From Nocardia abscessus (GTDB lineage Bacteria > Actinomycetota > Actinomycetes > Mycobacteriales > Mycobacteriaceae), in assembly GCF_015477775.1 (NCBI RefSeq), contig NZ_JADLQO010000001.1, forward strand, positions 806,001-870,000: a stretch of DNA of 64,000 nucleotides. Direction: 5' to 3'. How positions within the stretch are numbered: the stretch's first letter is position 1; each line of letters starts with the position of its first letter. Shown in pieces: positions 46,046 through 54,405 of this stretch. The notes under the pieces were generated by a model, which saw only the letters and a list, made by a program, of their open reading frames with translations, did no database searches and was not told the DNA's origin. Made by a program: the position numbers and the translations under genes.

Positions 46046-47413
46046 CTACCGTGTCAGCAGGTCCTCCGGGATGGCGCGGTCCTCGGCCAGCGCGTCGAAG
46101 AACCGGCTCGCCTTGTCCTTGTCCCACAGCAGGACATTGCCGCTGTCGGTGTCGTCGAATCCGCCGACCGGCACCGCCGTGGCGACGGTTTCGCCGCGCA
46201 GAGCCCAGCCCAACCTACCGAGGTCCCAGATGTGGTCGCCGTTGTCGACCTTCAGCGACTCGGCGGTGTCGGAGGCCAGCGGCCAGAGCTTGAACGGGTT
46301 GGCCAGGGTGGCGCCGCTGGTCGCCTTCTTCAGTAGGGCGGCCATGAAGATCCGCTGGTTGTTCATTCGGTCCAGGTCGGCGAGCGAGGTCGCGCGGCTG
46401 CGGACGAAGCCCAGTGCCTGCGGTCCGTTCAGCCGCTGGCAGCCTGCGGGCAGGTCGATGCCCGCGAGCGGGTCGTCGATCGGCTTCGGCACGCAGACAT
46501 CGATGCCGCCGAGGGTGTCCACCACGCTGGCGAAGCCGCCGAAACCGATCTGCGCGTAGTGGTCGATGCGCAGGCCGGTGGCGATCTCCACGGTCTGCAC
46601 GAGCAGCGCGGGCCCGCCGATGGCGAACGCGGCGTTCAGCTTGTCCTTGCCCTGGCCCGGGATGCTGACGTACGAGTCGCGCGGCAGGCTGACCAGGGTG
46701 GTCTTACCCGACTTCGGCACGTGCACGAGCATGATCGTGTCGGTGCGCTCGGGGCCGACCTCGCCGCCGGTGGCGAGTTCCTGTTCCTGCTCGGGGGTCA
46801 GGCCGCCGCGGCCGTCGGAGCCGACCAGCAGCCAGTTCGTGCCGGGGGTGTCGCCGACCCGCTTGGCGTAGTTCGCCAGCGCGGGGATGCGGTTGAGCGA
46901 GTTGTCCAGCTGGATGACGGCCCCGACGGCGGCGAGCACCAGAACCAGCAGGATCACCAGAAACCAGCGGAAGGGGTGGCGCTTGCGGCGCGGTCGCGGC
47001 GCCCGGGCCGTGCGCTCGCCACGCGGCGGCACCGGAGGGGGGCCTTGGCGATAACGGCGGGACTGCTGCGGCGGCGCGTGGGGTGGTCCCTCGTTGTATG
47101 GGACCGGTCGTTGCGTAGGCGCGTGCGCCGGGCCTTCGTGATGCGGGACGGGGCGCTGGGTGGGGGCGTGCCTGCGAGGGGCGGGAGGTGGGGGCGTGCG
47201 CCGCGCGTGTTCCGGCGGGATCTGCGAATACGCCAGCGGCTGGGCGTGCGGGTCGGCTGTTCCGCCGCGGCGCATCACCTGGGTGGGCTCGATCGGCGGC
47301 GGGGCGCCCGGTCCCGGAGGGGGCATGCGCCGACCCATCGGAGGTTCGCCGGACCTGCCGGGCGGCGGCATCCGGCGCGGTCGCGCGTTGCGCTGGGGGT
47401 CGTCGCCGTTCAT
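46046..47413 (-). CDS. LytR-CpsA-Psr (LCP) family ligase
   Basis: A 455-residue protein. A long Pro/Arg/His-rich cytoplasmic N-terminus (~1-145, with repeats such as PTQRPVPHHEGP and PTQRPVPYNEGP) precedes one transmembrane helix (FLVILLVLVLAAVGAVIQL) and the extracytoplasmic LCP domain. Conserved residues include LLVGSDGRGG, ERTDTIMLVHVP, SLPRDSYVSIPG and FVRSRATSLADLDRMNNQR with the phosphate-binding arginines. LCP proteins attach lipid-linked glycans to peptidoglycan, in this lineage mainly arabinogalactan. ATG 47413 is used; the next codon upstream is GTG. Confidence 0.9.
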   Translation of the reverse strand: MNGDDPQRNARPRRMPPPGRSGEPPMGRRMPPPGPGAPPPIEPTQVMRRGGTADPHAQPLAYSQIPPEHARRTPPPPAPRRHAPTQRPVPHHEGPAHAPTQRPVPYNEGPPHAPPQQSRRYRQGPPPVPPRGERTARAPRPRRKRHPFRWFLVILLVLVLAAVGAVIQLDNSLNRIPALANYAKRVGDTPGTNWLLVGSDGRGGLTPEQEQELATGGEVGPERTDTIMLVHVPKSGKTTLVSLPRDSYVSIPGQGKDKLNAAFAIGGPALLVQTVEIATGLRIDHYAQIGFGGFASVVDTLGGIDVCVPKPIDDPLAGIDLPAGCQRLNGPQALGFVRSRATSLADLDRMNNQRIFMAALLKKATSGATLANPFKLWPLASDTAESLKVDNGDHIWDLGRLGWALRGETVATAVPVGGFDDTDSGNVLLWDKDKASRFFDALAEDRAIPEDLLTR

Positions 47414-47539
47414 CACTGAGACTCTACTTATCGGGCGAGTGTGAGGTGCCGCATGCGGACACCGCGCACGCGGAAGCGGCGCTGCTTCGTAATTCGCCGG
47501 GGACGCCGCGTTGTTAGCGCTCCGAGGAGCACAGTTGCG

Positions 47540-48334
47540 TCACGGAAGCCATGAAACATGGCCGCGCAGAACGGTGTAGCCGAGGTAGGCGACCGCGTCG
47601 ATGGTCGCGTGGGCGAGAACCAGCGGCCAGAGTCGGTTCGTGCGCTGCCAGTAACGCCCGAATATGACGCCCATCACAATATTTCCGAGCCCGCCGCCCA
47701 AGCCCTGGTACAAGTGATAGCTGCCCCGCAGCAGCGCGGAGGTGAGCAATGCCGTGTTCTCCGACCAACCGAGCCTGCGTAACCGGGTGAGCAGGAACGC
47801 CACCACGATGACCTCTTCGGCCAGCGCGTTCGCGCAGGCCGACAGGATGAGCGCGGGCAGCCGCCACCAATAGTCGCCCAGTGAGGCCGGCACGATCGTC
47901 ACGCTGAAGCCCAGCGCGTGTGCGGCGAGATACAGTCCCAGCCCTGGCAGCCCGATGATCGCCGCCAGCGCCAGGCCCGGCAGCACGTCCGCGCGCCACC
48001 GGACCCGGTTCGCCAGCCCGATCAGGCGTGGCCCGATGCCGCCGCGCCACAGCAGATACAGCCCCAGCGCCGCCCATCCGACCAGTCGCAGCACGCTGAG
48101 CAGCTGAAACAGCAGGTCGATGGTGGATTGCGTGGATCGCGACGGGTTCAGTGCGACGGTTCGGCCACCGATCCCACCCGGGGCGAGCGCGCTCTCCACC
48201 AGCGAGAGCGCGGCGCTGAGCCCGCTGAGCCCGAACGTGACGAGCAGCACCACGGTGATCTCGAGTTTGATCGCCAGCCGCTCCTGATCGGTCGGCTCGG
48301 CCTCGTCCCACTGGGCACCGGACTCCGCACGCAT
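47540..48334 (-). CDS. CPBP family intramembrane glutamic protease
   Basis: A 264-residue protein with about eight hydrophobic helices and the CPBP (Abi) domain at its C-terminus: ALAEEVIVVAFLLTRL with the paired Glu, LLRGSYHLYQG with the first His and VLAHATIDAVAYL with the second His and Asp. These residues form the catalytic site in type II CAAX-prenyl-endopeptidase relatives. The Arg of the canonical EExxxR is absent, as in other actinobacterial members. The substrate is unknown. ATG at 48334. Confidence 0.88.
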   Translation of the reverse strand: MRAESGAQWDEAEPTDQERLAIKLEITVVLLVTFGLSGLSAALSLVESALAPGGIGGRTVALNPSRSTQSTIDLLFQLLSVLRLVGWAALGLYLLWRGGIGPRLIGLANRVRWRADVLPGLALAAIIGLPGLGLYLAAHALGFSVTIVPASLGDYWWRLPALILSACANALAEEVIVVAFLLTRLRRLGWSENTALLTSALLRGSYHLYQGLGGGLGNIVMGVIFGRYWQRTNRLWPLVLAHATIDAVAYLGYTVLRGHVSWLP

Positions 48335-48502
48335 GGGTCGAATCTATTGCGCGCGCTCGGCGCGGCACTCGGCGCGTCGGCGTCGAACTTCGCACCCGGC
48401 CGGAACCCGGCGTCTGTGCTGCCACTCCAGCCCGGTGTCACGCTTCGAGCCGTGTTCCCGGTACGCCCCGCCAGGACCGCGGCGAACTCGGTCAGATGCG
48501 GC

Positions 48503-49270
48503 TCAGATGCGGCGCAGGCCGTTGAGGAACGGGCAGCCTGCCAGCATGCGCACAGCCCGGCTGAGCGCCTCGATGTCGTCGGCCGGCGCGCTGAACGGCA
48601 GGCGGAAGTCGTGGTCGCCGTCGTGCCCTTCCACCCGCAGGGTGAGTCCAAAGCGGTCGATGGCAAGCGGGTGCACGATGCCGCGTTGCAGGCGCGGCGG
48701 CAGGTGCCTGGCCAGCTGGGCGACGACGTCGGCGTGGTCGGCCACCATGTGCTGTAACCAAGCGGATTCCATGGCGCAGAACGGATCCGGCTGGGCCAGC
48801 CGCAGATCTTCGCTGCTCACCGATTCCGCGCCGGTCGAGTCGGCCACCACCGCCGAGTTGATCACCAGCCGCAGCAGGGTGGCGCCGAAGCCGATGTCGA
48901 GCAGCCCGGGGTGGGGGTGCTCTTTGGCCACCTCGGTGGCCAAGGCGCGCTGCGCCTGTGTGGGCACCGCGCGCACCCAGCCGCGCAACCAGACCAGTGC
49001 GCGCACCGGCTCGCGCAGCGGCAGCGGGGCGTGGTCGGTGAGCTCGAGCACCGCGGGTGCGCCGTGCTCTCCCGAGTTGCCCGCCAGTACCGCGGCGACC
49101 GAAGCGGTGGGCACCGCGATCACTGCGTCGCCGCACTGCCGTACATGGTGCACGGACGCGGGCGTCGGATCGATGCCCGGCATGGCCAGCACCGCATGCT
49201 CCGCGTGAGCGCACGCGCTGCGCACCCGCTCGGCGGTGGACGGTGCGACGGTCAGGGACGGACGCGGCAT
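48503..49270 (-). CDS. DUF2470 domain-containing protein, probably iron/heme related
   Basis: A 255-residue cytoplasmic protein. The N-terminal ~160 residues have a split-barrel-like pattern; the C-terminal ~85 residues (MESAWLQHMVADHADVVAQLA, then PLAIDRFGLTLRVEGHDG and MLAGCP) match DUF2470, the domain found at the end of HugZ-type heme utilisation proteins. ATG at 49270 has GGAGG 5 nt upstream. An almost perfect IdeR box lies 40 bp upstream of the start, so the gene is probably repressed when iron is plentiful. A heme-degrading or heme-binding role is an inference. Confidence 0.83.
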   Translation of the reverse strand: MPRPSLTVAPSTAERVRSACAHAEHAVLAMPGIDPTPASVHHVRQCGDAVIAVPTASVAAVLAGNSGEHGAPAVLELTDHAPLPLREPVRALVWLRGWVRAVPTQAQRALATEVAKEHPHPGLLDIGFGATLLRLVINSAVVADSTGAESVSSEDLRLAQPDPFCAMESAWLQHMVADHADVVAQLARHLPPRLQRGIVHPLAIDRFGLTLRVEGHDGDHDFRLPFSAPADDIEALSRAVRMLAGCPFLNGLRRI

Positions 49271-49309
49271 ACAAACCTCCGTGGAGCGGGCGGCGCTTCA
49301 GCGTGCGGA

Positions 49310-49328
49310 TTAGGTTACCCTAAGCTAA
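49310..49328. promoter_or_regulatory. IdeR (DtxR family) iron box
   Basis: TTAGGTTACCCTAAGCTAA agrees with the 19-bp IdeR consensus TTAGGTTAGGCTAACCTAA at 16 positions. It lies in the divergent spacer, 40 bp from the DUF2470 start and 92 bp before the start on the plus strand. Confidence 0.85.
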
Positions 49329-49419
49329 GTGACGACGTCTGGTTCCGCAAGCATTTCGATCGAGTCGAGCGAAGCGAACTGGCTCGATTCCGGCCGAACG
49401 GGCTTGTTACGGTGTGGGC

Positions 49420-49833
49420 GTGTCGGAAGGGACGGAATCCGGGCAACCGGTGCTGGTGACGTTGTCCGCGCCCCCGCGGCGGGGCCTGGCCGACGGCTTG
49501 GTCCGCAACATCGGCGCAAGCCCCGCCGCGCCGATCTTGGAGTTGGACGCTCCGGATGCCGAGATCGCCGACTTCCTCGCGCACGTGGCCCACTCCGATA
49601 CCGGTTTCGTCGCGCGCACCTCCTCCGGGGAGCGTGCGGTGGCGATCGTCGCGGCCACGGCGGCCGCCCTGTGCGGTGACGACATCGGCGCCGCCTTGCG
49701 CAACCCCGATATCGCCTTTCTGACCTCGTTGAAACCCCCGGCCGTGGAAGCGGTGAGATCCGTTCTGCTCGCCGTGGAAACCGAAGCGCCCGACCGGGTG
49801 AACGACGCGTTGCGGGTGCTCAACGGAGGTTGA
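49420..49833 (+). CDS. Hypothetical protein upstream of pheA
   Basis: A 137-residue soluble, Ala-rich protein with no recognised domain. It has segments such as LVTLSAPPRRGLADGLVRNIGASP, FLAHVAHSDTGFVARTSSGE and VRSVLLAVETEAPDRVNDAL, which suggest an alpha/beta fold. GTG at 49420 lies 6 nt after TACGGT, a leaderless pattern; GTG at 49414 is an alternative. pheA follows after 95 bp with its own promoter. Function is unknown. Confidence 0.65.
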   Translation: MSEGTESGQPVLVTLSAPPRRGLADGLVRNIGASPAAPILELDAPDAEIADFLAHVAHSDTGFVARTSSGERAVAIVAATAAALCGDDIGAALRNPDIAFLTSLKPPAVEAVRSVLLAVETEAPDRVNDALRVLNGG

Positions 49834-49928
49834 ACGGTGCTCGTGCAGCCGTGGAACAGCGGCCGTGCGGGGGCCGGGCACTTGCAATTGGTGGGGAGCC
49901 GGGGCAGCGCGCAAGTAATCTCGTAACC

Positions 49929-50843
49929 GTGCCGCGAATCGCGTACTTCGGGCCGTCCGGAACCTTCACCGAGATGGCCCTCGCTCAACTCGAATCCTCG
50001 GGGACCTTCGAAGGACCCGTGGAGCGGATTGCCGCGCCCAGCCAAGGGGCCGCGCTCGACCTGATCCGCTCCGGCGACGTGGACGGTGCGGTGGTGCCGA
50101 TCGAGAGCTCCGTCGAGGGGTCGATCTCGGCGACGCTGGACTCGCTGGCAATCGGCCCGCGTCTGCAGATCGTCGCCGAGACCGAACTCGAGGTGAGCTT
50201 CACGATCCTCGGCAAGCCGGGTACCACGCTGTCGGACGTGCGCACCCTCGCCGCGTACCCCGTGGCCGCCGCCCAGGTACGGATGTGGGTGGCCCGGCAC
50301 CTCCCGCAGGCGCAGCCCTACACTTCGGCGTCCAACGCCGCGGCCGCCGAAGATGTTGTGGCGGGCCATGCCGACGCCGCCGTGTCGACCGCCCTGGCGG
50401 GTGAACGGCTCGGGCTGATCGCACTGGCATCCGGCGTCGCCGACCATGAGCAGGCGATCACGCGTTTCGTCCTGTGCACCCGGCCGACGGTGGCGCCGCC
50501 CCCCACCGGAGCCGACCGCACCTCGATCGTGCTGGAGTTGCCGAACATACCGGGCTCGCTGATGCGCGCTTTCGCAGAATTCGCGACGCGCGGTATCGAT
50601 CTCACCAGGATCGAGTCGCGTCCCACCCGAACCGGCATGGGCACCTACCGTTTTTATCTCGACTGCGTCGGGCACATCGATGACACGGCGGTGGCCGAGG
50701 CGCTCAAGGCGCTGCACCGCACCGCGCGGATCCGCTTTCTCGGATCGTGGCCCGCGACTTCGGCCACCGGCACGCCGCCGCCATCGGACGAAGCCGCGGC
50801 GGAGTGGTTGATCCAGTTGAGAAAGGGGATGGCGGACCTATGA
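49929..50843 (+). CDS. pheA: Prephenate dehydratase
   Basis: A 304-residue monofunctional prephenate dehydratase, which makes phenylpyruvate for phenylalanine synthesis. Two periplasmic-binding-like lobes carry YFGPSGTFTEMA, the ESSVEGS motif and the catalytic Thr in ITRFVLC. A C-terminal ACT domain (ELPNIPGSLMRAF, then IDLTRIESRPTR) provides phenylalanine feedback control. GTG at 49929 fits the domain start and lies 7 nt after TAATCT, giving a leaderless mRNA. The next gene overlaps its stop as ATGA, the same pair as Rv3838c-Rv3837c in M. tuberculosis. Confidence 0.96.
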   Translation: MPRIAYFGPSGTFTEMALAQLESSGTFEGPVERIAAPSQGAALDLIRSGDVDGAVVPIESSVEGSISATLDSLAIGPRLQIVAETELEVSFTILGKPGTTLSDVRTLAAYPVAAAQVRMWVARHLPQAQPYTSASNAAAAEDVVAGHADAAVSTALAGERLGLIALASGVADHEQAITRFVLCTRPTVAPPPTGADRTSIVLELPNIPGSLMRAFAEFATRGIDLTRIESRPTRTGMGTYRFYLDCVGHIDDTAVAEALKALHRTARIRFLGSWPATSATGTPPPSDEAAAEWLIQLRKGMADL

Positions 50844-51508
50844 CCGGAAGGTTGATCCTGGTCCGGCACGGGGAGACCGAAGGCAACGTCGCCAAGCTGC
50901 TGGACACGAGGATTCCGGGTTTGCCGCTGACCGAACGCGGTGCGGCACAGGCGAAGACGTTCGGCGAGGGCCTGCTGCGCCCGCCGAAGGTGCTGTTCTC
51001 CTCGGCGGCGCTGCGCGCGCGACAGACCGCGAGCTACATCGAGGCGGCGACCGGTGTGGCCGCCATGGTGCTCGACGGATTACACGAGGTACAAGCCGGT
51101 GACCTGGAGGGGCAGCACGGCGAGGAGGCCCACCGGACCTTCCAGCAGATCTATCGTGCCTGGCACGAAGGGGATCTCACGCTGCGGGTGCCCGGTGGGG
51201 AATCCGCCCAGGATGTCCTGGACCGGTTTCTGCCCGTGATCGCGGAATTGCGGAACACGTACCTGACGCCCGACGACGAGGGCCATGGCGACGTGATGGT
51301 GGTCAGCCACGGAGCCGCCATGCGGCTCGTGGGCCGCACCCTCGCGGATGTACGTCCGCCGTTCACCACGAACAACCACTTGGACAACACCGAGACCATC
51401 GAGTTGGTCCCGGTGCCGGACGGTGGTTGGGAGTGCATTCGCTGGGGCCGGTTCACGCCGCCGTTCGGATACGACGTCGCGCCGACCTCCGACGACCCGA
51501 TGGGCTAG
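50840..51508 (+). CDS. Histidine phosphatase family protein (Rv3837c-like)
   Basis: A 222-residue phosphoglycerate-mutase-like phosphatase. The catalytic motif LILVRHGETEGN with the RHG triad, SSAALRARQTASYIEA, the acid residue in DLEGQHGEEAHR and the second His in MVVSHGAAMRLVG are all present. It is translationally coupled to pheA (ATGA overlap), as in mycobacteria. A phosphatase role connected with amino acid metabolism is possible; the substrate is unknown. Confidence 0.92.
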   Translation: MTGRLILVRHGETEGNVAKLLDTRIPGLPLTERGAAQAKTFGEGLLRPPKVLFSSAALRARQTASYIEAATGVAAMVLDGLHEVQAGDLEGQHGEEAHRTFQQIYRAWHEGDLTLRVPGGESAQDVLDRFLPVIAELRNTYLTPDDEGHGDVMVVSHGAAMRLVGRTLADVRPPFTTNNHLDNTETIELVPVPDGGWECIRWGRFTPPFGYDVAPTSDDPMG

Positions 51509-51527
51509 CGTCGCCAGCCCGGTGCGC

Positions 51528-52355
51528 TCAGGAGAGCTTCGGATTCCGGGGGAAATCTTCCCGTTCCGGCAGGGAGCTGATCAGATCCTGCACCGCCGTG
51601 CGCAGGCGTGCGGGAGTACCGCTGCTGAGTGACGTCCACTTCACGCCGTCGTCGGACTTGCTCGCGGTCGCGATGAATCGCCCTGCGCGCGTGTTGAAGA
51701 CGGCTATGTGGTTGTCCGCCACGTCTCTGCTGCCGTCGCCGTACACCACGCCGACGATCTCGGCGTACGAGTGGATCTCGACCAGTGCCGCGGCCAAGGT
51801 CTTCGCATCGTGACCGGGGTTGCCCACCTTCGTCAGCCGCTCCGCGGTGGCCGCGGCATCGCCGGTGTCGCCGAAGATCGTGGCCAGCTCTTCGGTCGGG
51901 GCGTTCATGCCGTACAGCTCGAGCGGCTCGGCGTAGCCGAGTGCCGCGAGAACTGTGCCGGGTAGGTCGGTTCCTGCCTCATCGATGACATAGGAGTCCT
52001 GCCCCCGCAGGGCGACGACCGGAAGGTCGACGCCCTGCGCCAGACAAAAGCGGCTGACCCACCCGTCGACGACCAACCGCAGCGCGATGATCCAGTGGGG
52101 CCGGTTCAGCGCGCACAGCCGATTCTCCAGATCGCGATGCACGACACCGTCGATGAGGAGGTTGCGCTGGGCGAGCGACTCGACGGCCGCGTCCATCGCC
52201 GCTTTGTGGTCGGTCAGGTTGTCGTAGCGTGCCCGCGCGTTCAGGACGACGGGGACTTCGATCTGCAGTTTCTCCACGAGAAACTGCATCTCGTCGAGCG
52301 ACAACACGACCGCCTCGAGCGTCGACGGGTCGCGGCCCGCACCGAGTACGGTCAC
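51528..52355 (-). CDS. ESX secretion-associated protein EspG
   Basis: A 275-residue cytosolic chaperone of the EspG family. It follows the family pattern, with a beta-rich core, LSLDEMQFLVEKLQIEVPVVL near the start and TSLSSGTPARLRTAVQDLISSLP near the end. EspG proteins bind the tip of PE-PPE dimers and deliver them to the type VII (ESX) secretion machine. Its GTG start overlaps the stop of the PPE gene (GTGA), so the cognate pair is encoded directly upstream. No ESX core component is in this window. Confidence 0.9.
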   Translation of the reverse strand: MTVLGAGRDPSTLEAVVLSLDEMQFLVEKLQIEVPVVLNARARYDNLTDHKAAMDAAVESLAQRNLLIDGVVHRDLENRLCALNRPHWIIALRLVVDGWVSRFCLAQGVDLPVVALRGQDSYVIDEAGTDLPGTVLAALGYAEPLELYGMNAPTEELATIFGDTGDAAATAERLTKVGNPGHDAKTLAAALVEIHSYAEIVGVVYGDGSRDVADNHIAVFNTRAGRFIATASKSDDGVKWTSLSSGTPARLRTAVQDLISSLPEREDFPRNPKLS

Positions 52356-53524
52356 CTAGCCGTCCCGCTGGTGTCACCACCGATGACGCCGTCGGCGGTG
52401 AACCGGCCGTCGTTGAAGTGCTCGGTCGACCGCAGGTAGTCCCGGCCGTTGTGCTCGGACTCGTCGTCCTCGTCGCTGCGAGCCTGGTTACCGAGCAGCG
52501 GGTTGCCGTTGCCGCTGTTCGCCGACCGGACCGGCGCCGCCTCGGGGGCCTTCACGGCGACGGTCTCCTGCACCTGAGCGGCGCCGCCGCCGATCGTGCC
52601 GCTCGAGCCCCAGCCTTCCGGAAGCTTGAGCGAGCCGTTGCTGATGCCCGTCGCCGACCCGAGGCCGGAGAACGACACCGCGCGAGTCGAGGCGCCGGCC
52701 GCGGTGGCCGCCGCACCGACGCCCATGGCCATCGGAGCCATGCTGGAGAAGGTGGGCGCGGAGGTGCTGGTCGCCGCCGCGATCGCGCTGCCCGCGACAT
52801 TTCCGACGGTGGAGACGCCCGTGGTCGCGATCGAGCCGACGGCCTGAGCGGCCTGGGTGGCAGCGCTCGCCACACCGGGGTTGCTCAAGAACGCCTGGGT
52901 GGCGGCGACGGCGGCCTGGATCGGATCGGCCGGGACCTCACTCGCCGATTCCGCCGCCTGTTCGGGGGTAGCCGTGCCCGCGCCCTTGGCGATCGCCGGG
53001 GGCTGCAGGAACTCGGCCGGGGTCGCGACCATGGCACTGGTCGCGGCCTCGTAGGTCTCCATCACCAGCGCGGCACGGATGTCCATGGCGTGCCTGGCCA
53101 CTTCCGCGACCTCGAACGCGCCGCTCAACACGCCGGGCGGGTTCGCCGACGCGGCCAAAGCGGTGTTGACGGCCGCGATCTCGGGCGGGCTCGGCATCGC
53201 CAGCGCGGCGACGGTGTACGCGGTGGCGTTGGCCGCGGCCTTCGCGCCCATCGCGGCCGCTTGCACGCCCTGCTGCTCGGACCAGCCGAGGAAGCCCGTG
53301 AGCTTGCTCAGCGCGGCGATACCGTTGATGCCCTGCATCCCGACGCCGAGTTCGGCCATCACGCGGGCGACGGTCGTCGTAGCGTCGACCCAGGCGGCGG
53401 TGAGCCCGCCCCATGCGGTGGCGGCGGCCGAGATCGGGATCGCGTGCGCGCCCGCGTGAAGGGTGGCCGAATTGATCTCCGATGGGCGCGCAGCCCAGAT
53501 CACCCCGGTGACTCCTGCAACCAT
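52352..53524 (-). CDS. PPE family protein
   Basis: A 390-residue type VII secretion substrate. The N-terminal ~175 residues form the helical PPE domain: IWAARPSEINSATLHAG replaces the usual Pro-Pro-Glu with Pro-Ser-Glu, and WGGLTAAWVDATTTVA follows. The rest is low complexity, rich in Ala, Gly, Ser and Thr, with an acidic C-terminus (RSDEDDESEHNGRDY). It forms a dimer with the PE protein encoded 44 bp upstream. GGGAGAAG lies before the ATG at 53524. Function after export is unknown. Confidence 0.9.
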   Translation of the reverse strand: MVAGVTGVIWAARPSEINSATLHAGAHAIPISAAATAWGGLTAAWVDATTTVARVMAELGVGMQGINGIAALSKLTGFLGWSEQQGVQAAAMGAKAAANATAYTVAALAMPSPPEIAAVNTALAASANPPGVLSGAFEVAEVARHAMDIRAALVMETYEAATSAMVATPAEFLQPPAIAKGAGTATPEQAAESASEVPADPIQAAVAATQAFLSNPGVASAATQAAQAVGSIATTGVSTVGNVAGSAIAAATSTSAPTFSSMAPMAMGVGAAATAAGASTRAVSFSGLGSATGISNGSLKLPEGWGSSGTIGGGAAQVQETVAVKAPEAAPVRSANSGNGNPLLGNQARSDEDDESEHNGRDYLRSTEHFNDGRFTADGVIGGDTSGTAR

Positions 53525-53568
53525 GTGTGACTTCTCCCCTGCTCGAACGTTGCTGACTGGTCTCGGAA

Positions 53569-53880
53569 CTACACCTGGATGGCGCTGATGCTCGCGGCGC
53601 GCACCACATCACCTGCGACGTGCTGGGCCAATTGCGTGCGCAGCGTCGCCGCCGCGTGATGGCATTCCAGAATCGCCTGCGCGATCGCCCGGTCGTGCGA
53701 CATCGCGCCCTGGTTGAAATGGCTCGCGCTGAGGAACGAGACTTCCTCGGCGCCGGAGGGCAGCACGTGCGTCGCGGGCGCGGTGATCGCCGCGGCGGCG
53801 GCCAGGCGTTCGGCGACGAGGTCGAGTTCGGCCGCGGCGGCGAGAATGGCTTCGGGTGCGATCAGTACATGTCCAACCAT
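53569..53880 (-). CDS. PE family protein
   Basis: A 103-residue helical-hairpin protein of the PE family (HVLIAPEAILAAAAELDLVAERLA), with Pro-Glu in position. It has only the PE domain. It pairs with the PPE protein and is exported by a type VII system with the help of EspG. A consensus YxxxD/E export signal is not evident near the end of the helical hairpin, which may lie in the PPE partner or be degenerate. AAGGAG is 7 nt before the ATG at 53880. Confidence 0.88.
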   Translation of the reverse strand: MVGHVLIAPEAILAAAAELDLVAERLAAAAAITAPATHVLPSGAEEVSFLSASHFNQGAMSHDRAIAQAILECHHAAATLRTQLAQHVAGDVVRAASISAIQV

Positions 53881-54044
53881 GACTCGACTCCTTCTAGTGG
53901 CTGTGGGGCGGAACCACGAGAATTCCCCCTTCGAGTGATAGGACGCGACAGCAACGCGATCGGTTCCATCGAATCCCCAATTTTTCGATCTCCCTGCCGA
54001 TTACACACCCACGGCTGGGGGTACGCAATACAGCTCGGTCCAGA

Positions 54045-54395
54045 CTATCCCCATCCCAGCTGATGCAGGCGGTCTTCGTCAATGCCGAAATAGTGTGCGA
54101 TCTCGTGGATCACGGTGATCGCCACCTCTTCCACCACTTCAGCCTCGTCGGAACAGAGTTCGAGAATGGCTTCGCGGTAGATGGTCACCGTGTCCGGAAG
54201 CGCTCCGCCGTACTGACTGTCGCGTTCGGTGAGGGCGATGCCGTGATACAGGCCGAGCAGATGTGGATCCTCCGGATTGCGCGGCTCGATCAGCACCACC
54301 ACATTGTCGATCGCGCGGGTCAGCTCGGGCGGAATGAGATCCAGTGCGTCGCCGACCAATTCCTCGAACCGGTCGTCGGACATCGAGACGGGCAT
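54045..54395 (-). CDS. Metallopeptidase family protein (zincin-like)
   Basis: A 116-residue protein of the small zincin-like family (DUF1025). It has the HExxH zinc motif in VIHEIAHYFGIDEDRLHQLGW, and the conserved LYRGIPLTER-like segment reads LYHGIALTERDSQYGG. It is cytoplasmic and full length for the family. It starts 10 bp after the septum-formation gene stop, the same order as the homologues in M. tuberculosis. ATG 54383 is an alternative start. Confidence 0.9.
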   Translation of the reverse strand: MPVSMSDDRFEELVGDALDLIPPELTRAIDNVVVLIEPRNPEDPHLLGLYHGIALTERDSQYGGALPDTVTIYREAILELCSDEAEVVEEVAITVIHEIAHYFGIDEDRLHQLGWG

Positions 54396-54405
54396 CGGCG
54401 CTCGG

